Shown: positions 37,428-45,227, numbered from the stretch's first letter. The stretch: 48,187 nucleotides of DNA from an uncultured Bacilli bacterium (GCA_947627505.1 CANQWG010000006.1:1-48187), one strand, 5' to 3'. The notes: generated from the letters alone by a model not told the origin. A program made the numbers and translations.

Positions 37428-37462
37428 AGTATAGCAACGATAATGTCCTTTTTTTAGGACAT
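37428..37462 (-). promoter_or_regulatory. surviving promoter/operator of the WYL regulator
   Basis: ATGTCCT (37443-37449) and AGGACAT (37456-37462) form a perfect inverted repeat around six T (plus strand). TATACT on the minus strand (37428-37433) lies 9 bp further towards the gene, so the palindrome covers the -35 region. This GTCCTaaaaaaaGGAC layout is common in front of YafY-type WYL regulators. Confidence 0.6.
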
Positions 37463-37569
37463 GTAAAAATTATTGACGCTAAAAACGAGAATTTTAATAG
37501 TCAATTTTGTAATTTTAACATCTCAAAATAGTATTATTATTAATATAATGCACTCATTCTATAACAAAA

Positions 37570-37645
37570 TAATTTGTTCAGTTAATCTCCCAAAAAGGAT
37601 TTTATTCTCCCAAAATGCTAAATTAATGTGAGTTTATTTTATTTT
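37570..37645 (-). repeat. fic 3' flank, copy 1 of a duplicated segment
   Basis: CTCCCAAAA occurs twice (near 37588 and 37609), followed by the fic stop region. The same order and words recur at 39633-39742 (copy 2). Within copy 1 the second CTCCCAAAA lacks the matching GGGAG, so the hairpin present in copy 2 is lost here. Confidence 0.7.
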
Positions 37646-38680
37646 CACGTAGTAAGTTGAACGCCCGCCACCACGTTTTTCAATCATTCCTTCTTTGCAT
37701 AGTTGTTTTAAGGATGATTCGACTGAACTAGATCCTATCTCCGGGCAATATTCCATGATGTCGCTTTTGGTGAATTTACCAATCTTCTGACTAACAGCAT
37801 TTTTCACCATTTCAAGTGCAGATAGTTTCTTAGAAACGACATTCACTCTATCCTCAAAATCGCGGTAAGCGGCTAAAATAGTGCCAAGTAAATATTTGAC
37901 GAAAGCAGTATCATCGTTGTTTTCTTCATACCATCCCTTTGAACTTTCGCTTAAAGCTTCATAATATTCTGGTTTAGTGATTTGGATTTTCTTCTCTAAG
38001 GAAATGTATTTGCCAACCACAAATCCCGATTTATAAAGAAGTAATGTGGTAAGTAATCTAGACATTCTTCCATTTCCGTCGTTGAATGGATGAATACATA
38101 AAAAATCATGGATAAAAATCGGTATTACCAATAGTGGATCAATTCCATATTCCCCTATCGCTTTATTGTATTCTTCACACAAACTTTCAATAGCGATCGG
38201 AGTTTCAAACGGCTCTAATGGTTTAAATATAACTTCTTTGACACTATCTTCATGTATGGCAACTATTTCGTTTGGGGTATCTTTGAAGTTACCACCAAAA
38301 GTCACATCCATAAAACGATACATTTCCTTATGAATTTGAAGTATATAGTTATTTCTAATTGGAATATATTCAAAGGATTCATGAACCAAGTTAAGTGCAT
38401 ATCTATATCCAAGTATCTCTTTTTCATTACGATTTTTAGGAGTGGTCTTATCGTTCATCAACTGAAGTAATCTAGAATTCGTAGTTCTAATGCCTTCAAT
38501 ATCATTACTAGCTTCAGTGGATTGTCTTTTGGCTAGTTCCACCAATTTGCTAAGTTCTTCTGGCTTTTGCTTTAAATAAAGTTGCTGTCTACCTTTATAT
38601 TCGTGAATCAATCCTACGTAATTAACTACTTCCTTAGGCCATTTCCTGTCTTTAAGTTTTGAATAATCAAAGTATTTCAT
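37634..38680 (-). CDS. Fic family AMP-transferase with N-terminal inhibitory helix and C-terminal winged helix
   Basis: Fic proteins usually move AMP from ATP to a target hydroxyl. The core motif HPFNDGNGRMSR is complete (HxFx(D/E)GNGRxxR). The inhibitory motif [ST]xxxE[GN] is present N-terminally (SNDIEG, near residue 55), class II, so the enzyme is self-inhibited. The last 60 residues form a winged helix (FTKSDIMEY...SSVESSLKQL...GGGRSTYYVKIK) that could bind its own operator. The start at 38680 (MKYFDYSKLK) has AAAGGG upstream and sits right behind the promoter; an ATG at 38752 lies upstream of the promoter and is rejected. Length 348. Confidence 0.92.
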   Translation of the reverse strand: MKYFDYSKLKDRKWPKEVVNYVGLIHEYKGRQQLYLKQKPEELSKLVELAKRQSTEASNDIEGIRTTNSRLLQLMNDKTTPKNRNEKEILGYRYALNLVHESFEYIPIRNNYILQIHKEMYRFMDVTFGGNFKDTPNEIVAIHEDSVKEVIFKPLEPFETPIAIESLCEEYNKAIGEYGIDPLLVIPIFIHDFLCIHPFNDGNGRMSRLLTTLLLYKSGFVVGKYISLEKKIQITKPEYYEALSESSKGWYEENNDDTAFVKYLLGTILAAYRDFEDRVNVVSKKLSALEMVKNAVSQKIGKFTKSDIMEYCPEIGSSSVESSLKQLCKEGMIEKRGGGRSTYYVKIK

Positions 38681-38737
38681 TCTCACAATCCCTTTCGTAT
38701 TCTCACAAATTATAGTATATTTTGTGAGAATAATCAA
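38679..38737 (-). promoter_or_regulatory. fic promoter with three-half-site operator
   Basis: Minus-strand TTGATT (38732-38737) and TATAAT (38709-38714), spacer 17 bp. An exact 11-bp inverted repeat, ATTCTCACAAA (38699-38709) and TTTGTGAGAAT (38721-38731), covers the spacer and the edge of the -10. A third half-site, ATTCTCACAA (38679-38688), overlaps the fic start codon. The 20-bp step between the two same-direction half-sites is about two helix turns. Confidence 0.8.
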
Positions 38738-38839
38738 TAGACTATGAGGCAATTTTTGATGCTTTTATATTTAATTTGCCACTTTTTTCATAAACTAGAA
38801 TACTATTCCAACACCTATAAGTTTGATATCAAACTCAGC

Positions 38840-38868
38840 AAAAAAACAGACTGACACATTGTGCCAAT
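38840..38868 (-). terminator. AGATTGATAC-family terminator after the 39-residue frame
   Basis: Minus-strand ATTGGCAC pairs fully with GTGTCAGT (G-T pairs allowed) around AAT and is followed by CTG and seven T. It ends 10 bp after the stop of the short frame at 38878-38997. Confidence 0.65.
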
Positions 38869-38877
38869 ATAATTCTT

Positions 38878-38997
38878 TTAACGGAGCAAAATTATACATA
38901 CAAATCGTTCCGTATAACTTTGTAAACGTTCTAAATGAAACTCAACTCGTTCTTTATCAATTTTACCTTTTAAATGGAATAAGTGATTGTCGCTCAT
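38878..38997 (-). CDS. possible 39-residue protein
   Basis: ATG (38995-38997) preceded by CGGAG at 6 nt; reads MSDNHLFHLKGKIDKERVEF and LERLQSYTERFVCIILLR, then stop, then a terminator. It resembles nothing I know. A spaced RBS, charged first half and immediate terminator argue for a real or recently real gene; the C-terminus may be truncated by the terminator sequence. The region just upstream holds a hairpin (39020-39059) and the IS30 fragment, so its promoter may be lost. Confidence 0.35.
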   Translation of the reverse strand: MSDNHLFHLKGKIDKERVEFHLERLQSYTERFVCIILLR

Positions 38998-39019
38998 CAC
39001 TAACTCCGTTTCCTAATTT

Positions 39020-39059
39020 AAGGAGGTTTCAAGCATTACTACTTTCCGCTTACCTCCTT
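39020..39059. repeat. inverted repeat AAGGAGGT/ACCTCCTT
   Basis: Eight-base arms at 39020-39027 and 39052-39059 around a 24-nt interior, directly before the IS30 transposase fragment. It marks the edge of the surviving IS sequence. Confidence 0.5.
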
Positions 39060-39065
39060 TTCTAA

Positions 39066-39305
39066 AATCACGAATTTATTCGTTACATTTTACCTAAAGG
39101 AAAATCTTTTGATTCTTTAACTCAAAAAGACGTAGATTTGATCTTCTCACATATCAATTCTACGCCTCGTAAGAGCTTAGGGTTTTCTACTCCCTATGCC
39201 GTCTTTGCCAATACTTTTGGTAAAGACTTATTAAACAAATTGAACATTCATCTCATTCCAAAAGATGAAGTTCTGTTGAAACCAACACTCATTGCCAACC
39301 ATTAA
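39066..39305 (+). pseudogene. IS30-family transposase, C-terminal fragment
   Basis: Plus-strand frame from 39066 to the stop at 39303-39305, about 79 residues, with NHEFIRYILPKGKSFDSLTQ, DVDLIFSHINSTPRKSLGFS and TPYAVF, the C-terminal part of IS30 transposases (the final catalytic E lies in NxEFIR). The N-terminal three quarters is missing and an in-frame stop precedes it. The sequence after it (39306-39545) keeps a GTTGTGTTGC...TTTAATTTAG end like the 74-bp repeat's complement. Confidence 0.82.
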
Positions 39306-39632
39306 ACCATGAGTGTTTATCCTCTTGAACATCTAATAGCTTAATCTCTCCCAAAGTGTTGCGATTCAATTGAACTTTTCGACACTTTCTTTTCATTATG
39401 CTTTTTTGATGTTCTTGAAGGACCTTTTTATCTTATCAAATTTATTCTTTTCTTTCAATTTATTCCTTTTTCCACTTTCTTCTTCGTTTCATTTTGCAAC
39501 ACTTTCATTTCGCAACGTTGTGTTGCTTTTTTAATTTAGATTAGCAGTAGAATTGCAAGTAAACCGTAATTTATAAAAATATGCAAGCAATTTTTAAGCA
39601 ATAAAAAGAGGATAAAAATAAGATGAACTCTT
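39306..39632. other. IS30 3' flank and AT-rich DNA
   Basis: No gene. The first 240 bases are the tail of the IS30 remnant (GTGTTGCGATTCAATTGAAC near 39357, TTGCAACACTTTCATTTCGC near 39495, then GTTGTGTTGC). The rest is AT-rich filler up to copy 2 of the fic 3' segment. Confidence 0.5.
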
Positions 39633-39742
39633 GTCTAATTAATCTCCCAAAAAAGTTTTTATTCTCCCAAAACACGTATTTTGATGGGAGTTTATTTAAT
39701 TTTCACATAGTAAGTTGAACGTCCGCCACCACATTTCTCAAT
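39633..39742 (-). repeat. second copy of the fic 3' end and terminator (fic remnant)
   Basis: On the minus strand the last codons of a second fic are readable: IEKCGGGRSTYYVKIK and a stop at about 39690, against EKRGGGRSTYYVKIK in the intact gene. Behind it come the same CTCCCAAAA words as in copy 1, here forming a proper hairpin (CTCCC at about 39660 with GGGAG at 39682). The homology ends at about 39742, upstream of which no fic sequence remains. Confidence 0.8.
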
Positions 39743-40040
39743 ATGGATGCATGCAAACAAACGCAAATGCAAGCTGGTTATAATAAATTATTTTTATTTT
39801 TAGATAACTTGTTTTACTTTATTTGTTTATGCTATATTTTTTAAGTTTTATTATTTAATGAATGTGGTTAGATAAAAATTATTTTTTACCAACCTTTTGC
39901 TATTAATTTATAAAAGGAAATTTATTAGAATTCATAAGTAAAATAAAGAATAATCCAAAACTAATAAGTTTCTTTAAAATTCTAATAATATATAATTCTA
40001 TCCTCAGTTTAATAGACTCTATATTTTTTTATGCATACTT
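39743..40040. other. AT-rich gap, no gene seen
   Basis: No supported frame or clear terminator on either strand. ATGCATGCAAACAAACGCAAATGCAAGC at the left edge (39746-39774) is a junction-like purine/pyrimidine-mixed stretch; the remainder is over 80 percent A and T. Confidence 0.4.
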
Positions 40041-41321
40041 TTAATTTTTCAAGCACCCAATTGGAATTACCATAACACCATCTTCTCTTTTATATCCATA
40101 TTTAGTCGCAGTAATTACAATCTTTAAATCTGGTAATCTTAATTTACCATGCTTACTAGATTCATTATGTTCTATGATTAATCTTTCAATTTTACATAAA
40201 TGTTTAGCTCCTTCATCGATGCCATCTTCACCTAGTTTAAACTCTATTAATGCATATCTTCCATCATTCAAATGCAAAACACAATCTGCTTCCAAGCCAT
40301 ATCGATCTCTATAGTAAGAAACTCTTCCATCCAATGATTGTGAATATACTTTCAAATCTCTAATACATAAGGATTCAAATAAAAAACCTAATGTATTAAA
40401 ATCTCTATTAAAAAATTCTGGTGATAAACCCATTGCAGCAACTGCGATAGATGGATCTATTAAGTTCCTTTTTTTAGATGAACGAATCGCGGTTTTTGAT
40501 CTTATCGAAGGGCACCACGCATCTATATCATCGATAATATATAATTTATTTAAATCTTCCATATAGTCATAATATGTATTTTTTGATAGTTCGAAATTTG
40601 CTGCGACATCAGCATAAATAGTATTTGTTTCCGCGAGAGTACAAATATTTCTACTATATGACTGTAAGATGGTTTGTGCTATTTTGGGGTTTCTTTTTGT
40701 ATTAGAAATTTTATTTATATCTACCGAATATGTTTGCACAAACAAATCTTTTGCAATCTCCAATTTTGCCCTACTACTAGCCAAACCTAGTGAATGAGGC
40801 CAACCACCTCGACAGATAGCAAAAATTAAATCATCAAAACTCAAGTTAGAAACACAGCTTTTAAAAGCATCATGGCAATCAAATAAATCCATTAATGATA
40901 TTTCTCCATTAGATTCATTTGATTCATATAGACTCATAGGTAACATTTTAAGTCTAGAAATTCTCATGGTTCCCGTATGTGGGGTATCTACTTCTTGCGA
41001 TGAAGAACCAGTTAAAATATACATACCTACTTCACCTGTATCATCAATGGATTTTCTTATAGCACCCCATATTTTTGGTGAATCTTGCCATTCATCAAAA
41101 AGAATTGGTTTTTTACCTTGCAAAAGTTTTGATGGCTGTATTTCTGCAATTTTTAATAATTGTTCTCGATAATCTTCATCTTCAAATTCAATGATTGTAC
41201 TAGCAATTTGTTTGGCACTTGTTGTTTTACCACATCCTTTTGGACCAACAATTAAAGCTGCCCCAAACGCTTCTAACTTGTATTTTAAAAGCTTATCAAT
41301 AATACGTTTTTTATATTCCAT
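40041..41321 (-). CDS. AAA ATPase with DUF4143 C-terminus
   Basis: The 426 residues start with a P-loop GPKGCGKTTS (26-35) and Walker B PILFDEWQ, followed by TGSSSQ (sensor-like) and a winged-helix stretch. The C-terminal DUF4143 part has a PD-(D/E)XK-like core (LEADCVLHLNDGRYALIEFK). Such ATPases are frequent in gut Firmicutes; their cellular role is unknown, and a toxin-like or defence role has been suggested without proof. A strong promoter and three 23-bp repeats lie upstream. Neighbouring copy: 41922-43193, which is related in layout but not close in sequence. Confidence 0.88.
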   Translation of the reverse strand: MEYKKRIIDKLLKYKLEAFGAALIVGPKGCGKTTSAKQIASTIIEFEDEDYREQLLKIAEIQPSKLLQGKKPILFDEWQDSPKIWGAIRKSIDDTGEVGMYILTGSSSQEVDTPHTGTMRISRLKMLPMSLYESNESNGEISLMDLFDCHDAFKSCVSNLSFDDLIFAICRGGWPHSLGLASSRAKLEIAKDLFVQTYSVDINKISNTKRNPKIAQTILQSYSRNICTLAETNTIYADVAANFELSKNTYYDYMEDLNKLYIIDDIDAWCPSIRSKTAIRSSKKRNLIDPSIAVAAMGLSPEFFNRDFNTLGFLFESLCIRDLKVYSQSLDGRVSYYRDRYGLEADCVLHLNDGRYALIEFKLGEDGIDEGAKHLCKIERLIIEHNESSKHGKLRLPDLKIVITATKYGYKREDGVMVIPIGCLKN

Positions 41322-41339
41322 TATATCGCCTCATACAAA

Positions 41340-41440
41340 ATCATAGCTTATTATCTATTGATTGTAAAGTTTTTTTGAACATATTTGTGGTGTTTCATTG
41401 CACACATTTGGGCTGTTTTGCTTCACACATTTGTGAAATT
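41340..41440 (-). promoter_or_regulatory. promoter and 23-bp direct repeats of the first ATPase
   Basis: Minus-strand TTTACA (41363-41368) and TATGAT (41340-41345), 17-bp spacer, 19 bp from the start codon. Ten bp behind the -35, a 23-bp unit repeats: begins at 41379 (ACATATTTGTGGTGTTTC), 41402 (ACACATTTGGGCTGTTTTGC) and, partial, 41425 (ACACATTTGTG). Spacing is just over two helix turns, suiting cooperative binding by an activator or repressor. Confidence 0.75.
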
Positions 41441-41800
41441 CAAAATATAGAAAGCTCTCATTAAACTTTATTTAAAAAACATTATCATATAAATCGGAAG
41501 ATAAATAATCACTTCATTTCTTAAATCTTATGTAAAAATTAACCACTTTTGTTTTGCTCAAATAGAAAACTTATCAATAAAATGTATAAAGTTTTACCGC
41601 TTATTCTAACTTCTGTTAACTTTCATACTAGGGTATTTTGTAATCTAATTATGAAATCTAAATACTGTTTTTTGATGATATTTTTTATTTTTTGATAATA
41701 ATATTTTAACGCAATTATTTTTTAAATCTTTATATTTTACATATAGTGTTATATAAATAAGAAGTATTATGTTACTTATGTTATCTCTTAGTTTAATTAT
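41441..41800. other. AT-rich gap, no gene seen
   Basis: No frame worth reporting. Several T-runs and AATATT words but no stem that would make a terminator. Upstream of the ATPase at 40041-41321 only the repeat block is notable. Confidence 0.4.
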
Positions 41801-41802
41801 AT

Positions 41803-41850
41803 GAAAACAGACTGACACTATTGCAAACTCGTCTGCATTGGTATCAATCT
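41803..41850 (-). terminator. AGATTGATAC-family terminator with enlarged loop
   Basis: Minus-strand AGATTGATAC (41841-41850) pairs over ten positions with GTGTCAGTCT (41809-41818), and GTTTTC follows. The loop is 22 nt and contains TGCA...TGCA, in place of the usual AAT. It follows the second ATPase gene by about 70 bp; a further small hairpin GTATCATTTTGATAC sits between at 41874-41888. Confidence 0.7.
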
Positions 41851-41921
41851 AGTTCATCCTATATGGCAAAAGAGTATCATTTTGATACAATGTACCGCAA
41901 ATGCATGCCCCATATGTTTAA

Positions 41922-43193
41922 TTAAAACAATTCAACTTTATTCAATAAAAAATCGATGAGTCTGCAATGCATTATTCCATCATCATCATAAAAAGTTGTA
42001 GGAATATCATTTCTTATCACTATTTTTTTAAAGAAATCCGCGGTAAGCTTTAAAGAATCAAGTTCTGCTTCCTCTTTTTTTTGCTTGTTTATTCTAAATG
42101 CAGATTGAATATAAATTTTTTTATCAAAATAATTGACTACAAAATCTATCTCTTTTATTTTTTTATTATTTGTACTTCTATCTTCGACCACGCCTATATC
42201 AACAGAATATCCTCGTCTTATAAGTTCGTTATAAATGATATTTTCCATGATGTATCCATAATCGATTTGTCGATAGTTTAATCTAATATTCCTAAGTCCT
42301 ACATCAGAATAATAATATTTTTTGGGATAATCAAAAAACTTTTTTCCTTTCACATCATATCTTCTTGCCTCAAAAATAAGAAATGCATCCATTATGTGTC
42401 TAAGATATTTTGTTACAGTATCATCCGATATTTTGTTTGATGCTTTTGTGTTAATAGCTCCTGTAATTTTATTGGCGTTTGTTAAGGAACCTATAGAAGA
42501 TGCTAAATAATCTAGTAAATCTTCTAAAACATCTTGCCTTCGTACTTTTGAGTGTTCAACTAAATCTTTTATATAAATTTCATCATAAAGATTCTTTAGA
42601 TATGTGCGTTTTTGTTCCGCGGTTGATTCATTGATAAGTCCCGGCATACCACCATAAAGCATATATTCATCTAATGCTTCACTTGCTACACCACCCCTAT
42701 AAGAGTAAAATTCTTCAAAAGAAAATGGATACACTTTTATTTGACTAGATCTTCCACGAAATTCAGTAGCAATATCGCTTGAAAGCATTTTTAAATTACT
42801 ACCTGTAACATAACAATCAAGATTAGAATAGCCCTTTAACTCATTTAACATATCGTATATACTTACTTCTATTTCACTTTCTTTATCAATAATCTTTTTG
42901 GTAAGTTGAACCTCATCGATAAAAAGATAATATTGATCAATTTTTTTTTCTTTAACGATATTTTCTACATAGTCACAAAGGAAAAATGGATCTCTAAATT
43001 TATAAAATTTTCGCTTATCAAGTTCAATTTCTATTATGTGATCTTCATTAACTCCAGAGGAAAGTAAATATTCTTTAAATAAATTAAAAAGAAGTGTTGA
43101 TTTGCCTCCTCGTCTGATGCCTGTAATAACTTTGATTTCTCCATTCCACATTTTTTCAATGATTTGATTTAAATAAAAATCTCTTTTAATCAC
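41922..43193 (-). CDS. AAA ATPase with DUF4143, second copy type
   Basis: The 423 residues have P-loop GIRRGGKST (25-33), Walker B YLFIDEVQL, TGSNLKML, the linker and winged helix (HSKVRRQDVLEDLLDYLASS), then DUF4143 with KEIDFVVNYFDKKIYIQSAF (nuclease-like D...Q-x-x in place of E-x-K, so the nuclease site looks inactive). Start GTG with GGGAGG at 7 nt. Own promoter (43248-43276) and two flanking 20-bp repeats. The fragment at 43432-43656 is the C-terminal end of a third relative (IYIQVTENMNSEEV). Confidence 0.88.
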   Translation of the reverse strand: MIKRDFYLNQIIEKMWNGEIKVITGIRRGGKSTLLFNLFKEYLLSSGVNEDHIIEIELDKRKFYKFRDPFFLCDYVENIVKEKKIDQYYLFIDEVQLTKKIIDKESEIEVSIYDMLNELKGYSNLDCYVTGSNLKMLSSDIATEFRGRSSQIKVYPFSFEEFYSYRGGVASEALDEYMLYGGMPGLINESTAEQKRTYLKNLYDEIYIKDLVEHSKVRRQDVLEDLLDYLASSIGSLTNANKITGAINTKASNKISDDTVTKYLRHIMDAFLIFEARRYDVKGKKFFDYPKKYYYSDVGLRNIRLNYRQIDYGYIMENIIYNELIRRGYSVDIGVVEDRSTNNKKIKEIDFVVNYFDKKIYIQSAFRINKQKKEEAELDSLKLTADFFKKIVIRNDIPTTFYDDDGIMHCRLIDFLLNKVELF

Positions 43194-43216
43194 AATTTAT
43201 TCCTCCCTCTAGAATG

Positions 43217-43331
43217 TTACGGCGTTTATGCCGTAAGTTTCGACTATATAATATAAAAAAATAAAGATAAAAACAAGTAGATAACACAATTTTTGTTCGA
43301 AAGTTAGTACATTTATGCCGTAAGTTTCGAC
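43217..43331 (-). promoter_or_regulatory. promoter of the second ATPase with paired 20-bp operators
   Basis: Minus-strand TTGTTT (43271-43276) and TATTAT (43248-43253), 17-bp spacer. TTTATGCCGTAAGTTTCGAC occurs exactly twice, at 43225-43244 (just past the start point) and 43312-43331 (upstream), 87 bp apart. The first lies in a perfect palindrome TTACGGC...GCCGTAA (43217-43236); the second is the right half of a near-palindrome with TCGAAAGTTA. A repressor bridging both would loop the promoter. Confidence 0.8.
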
Positions 43332-43431
43332 ACTTATCGTTATCTAGTATAATAATTAAGGAAAAAGTATGATAAAAAAGAGATGTCGATTATCCTTTTT
43401 TAATTTAGGTTTTTCAACATTCTTTTAAAAT

Positions 43432-43656
43432 TTATCTTTTTGAAAGGAACCAATCAATTAAGTTAATTGATTTCATCCCGTTATAAACATTATTTAAGGC
43501 TTTATCCCTTGATAATCCTATTTTTTCATATTTAATAGGAATTTTTCTAAGTGGTGTAAGTTCTCTTTTTCTTACTTCTTCACTATTCATATTTTCAGTT
43601 ACTTGTATATAGATTTTATCCGTTGTTTTTGTGGCAACCGCATTTATTTCATAATA
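43432..43656 (-). pseudogene. C-terminal fragment of a third DUF4143-type ATPase
   Basis: Minus-strand frame without start: YYEINAVATKTTDKIYIQVT, ENMNSEEVRKRELTPLRKIP, KYEKIGLSRDKALNN, ending INLIDWFLSKR and stop. This is the tail of the ATP-binding/DUF4143 family, in which DFVA...KxYxQVxxx is typical. The upstream 85 percent of the gene is gone; the break abuts the truncated IS3 transposase at 43666. Confidence 0.75.
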
Positions 43657-43665
43657 CTACCATTT

Positions 43666-44208
43666 TTAAAGAAGTATTGTTCCTTTAAATGGCTCGCCAT
43701 GTTCATCAAACATCATTTTCATCATTCTTCTTATTTGAGCATAATTGGGATGTTCAGATATGTCATAATAACTAAGTATTTCTCTCGTATAAAAATCAAT
43801 AATTGGAGATAAATATAATTTCCCCGCTTCTATTTGAAATTGAGTAACATCTGTCCCTAATATTTGATATGGTCTATTCGTTTCAAAATGTCTCTCGTAT
43901 CGATAAATATGCTTATCTTTATCTAGTTTCTTAATAAGTAGATGATTCCTACAAATTTTTCCAATTTGTCCTTTATAAGAATGATAACCATGTCTCCGTG
44001 GTAATGCTGATAAACTTCTCTCTTGCATAATGTGATAAACTTTTTTGTTATTAACAAAAATCCCTAGTCTTTTTAATTCTTGTACAATACGCGGCCTTCC
44101 ATATTTTTTATGATTCTTATTAAATATTTCTTCAATCAAATCACTAATTTCTCGATCTTTTTCTTTTTTATAATTTTGATGTTTTTCAACTAATATATAA
44201 TTTAAATT
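43666..44208 (-). pseudogene. IS3-family (IS150-type) OrfB transposase fragment
   Basis: Frame runs NLNYILVEKHQNYKKEKDRE, EIFNKNHKKYGRPRIVQELK (DUF/HTH_21 region), LPRRHGYHSYKG, GTDVTQFQIEAGKLYLSPI (first two core catalytic positions D), SYYDISEHPNYAQ, and ends EHGEPFKGTILL where intact copies continue into HSDQGWQY. So both ends are cut: no OrfA and no final D/E catalytic part. Inverted repeats are not visible. The 3' end abuts the ATPase fragment, the 5' end abuts the 36-bp and 74-bp repeats. Confidence 0.85.
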
Positions 44209-44213
44209 TTAGA
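44178..44213. repeat. 36-bp repeat, copy A (other copy 46659-46696)
   Basis: GATGTTTTTCAACTAATATA and TAATTTAAATTTTAGA recur at 46659-46696, where the T-run is two bases longer. Copy A is within the first codons of the IS3 OrfB remnant; copy B includes the stop codon of the alcohol dehydrogenase gene. Confidence 0.85.
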
Positions 44214-44214
44214 A

Positions 44215-44288
44215 TGTTAATTATAAAAGCAAGTGCAACAAACGAAGAAAGAAACGGGAAGAAAATGTTTCAAATAGAAGTAAAATTA
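44215..44288. repeat. 74-bp repeat, copy 1 (other copy 48114-48187)
   Basis: 71 of 74 bases are identical to the copy at the right edge of the window. It contains AGTGCAACAAACGAAGAAAG. Its complement resembles the region behind the IS30 transposase fragment (39485-39545), so the repeat is probably the outer end of an IS30-family element. Confidence 0.8.
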
Positions 44289-44318
44289 CAATTTATTTTG
44301 TGCTTATCTTCTTGATTA

Positions 44319-45227
44319 TTAATTTTTCTTGCTTTTTAAATTAGATAATAAAATATATATTCCCAGTAAAATTATGCTCGTTCCTATTACAACCGCAAAA
44401 AGAGTCCAAGTAGGTATTGTGTTATTAAACAACACTAACTTTCCGTCAAACGAGAGTCTAATTTGTTCTGTTATTTCCGAAGGCACATGTTCTACGGTTT
44501 GTAGTTGATTTATGACTCCATTCATATAATATTGTCTAAACAATACAGTTCCATAAGTGCTAGGCAAAAAACTTAAAAAATTTCTTATTCCACTTCCAAA
44601 TTGGGATATTGGCATATAAGCACCACTTATAAAACCATACATTGAGGATACAAGTGTAGATACAGCTGAATGTGCTCCTTGTGAAGATATAAACGTTCCA
44701 ATAATTGATGCTAATAAACTACCAAACAAACACATACAAAATGTTGATACAAAAAGCATTATCACATCTAAAAAGGTTAAATAAAAACCAACAAAGCCAA
44801 GATAGATAAAACTAATAATAAGCACAATCACACCAATCAAAAACGTTGTTAAAAAATTAGATATAAAATAGGATATTAACAACGTTGATCTTTTAACAGG
44901 TGTCATATTTAAATCATCAATTGCCTTATTCAATTTATCAAGGATCATTATATTTGAACAAAACGATACCGTTACACAAGAAACAGAAATTATTGATGAA
45001 AATAACCATCCGCCGCAGAAAGCTTCAATTGTATTTTTATTAACTTCTATTCCTTCTGGTATAAGATTAGTTATGGTATCAGCATAGACATTTTTTAAAA
45101 ACGTTAAGAATAAAACAACTAAAATCAGCGGAGTTAATAAGGAAACAAAAAAGGTCATTTTATCTTTGAAATATAATTTAATATTTCTGTTTATTAAGGC
45201 TAAAAGTTTTTTCATTTCACTTTTCAT
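44319..45227 (-). CDS. ABC-2 type transporter permease
   Basis: Membrane half of an exporter. The 302 residues have an N-terminal helix (about 22-45), a long external loop, and five further helices (about 95-120, 135-165, 168-195, 200-220, 270-295), the ABC-2 layout. SxGAYMPISQFG in the fourth segment is typical of drug/antibiotic exporters. The start overlaps the ATPase stop by ATGA. Substrate unknown; last gene of the AbrB-ABC operon. Confidence 0.9.
   Translation of the reverse strand: MKSEMKKLLALINRNIKLYFKDKMTFFVSLLTPLILVVLFLTFLKNVYADTITNLIPEGIEVNKNTIEAFCGGWLFSSIISVSCVTVSFCSNIMILDKLNKAIDDLNMTPVKRSTLLISYFISNFLTTFLIGVIVLIISFIYLGFVGFYLTFLDVIMLFVSTFCMCLFGSLLASIIGTFISSQGAHSAVSTLVSSMYGFISGAYMPISQFGSGIRNFLSFLPSTYGTVLFRQYYMNGVINQLQTVEHVPSEITEQIRLSFDGKLVLFNNTIPTWTLFAVVIGTSIILLGIYILLSNLKSKKN

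Noticed and set aside
38681-38752. Longer Fic start (MPHSLLIILT...)
   Set aside because: It would start upstream of the promoter and run through the operator; the ATG at 38680 has an RBS.
41379-41435. Short CRISPR-like direct repeats
   Set aside because: Three units with no spacers (unit length equals spacing) and no cas genes; position fits a promoter-side operator.
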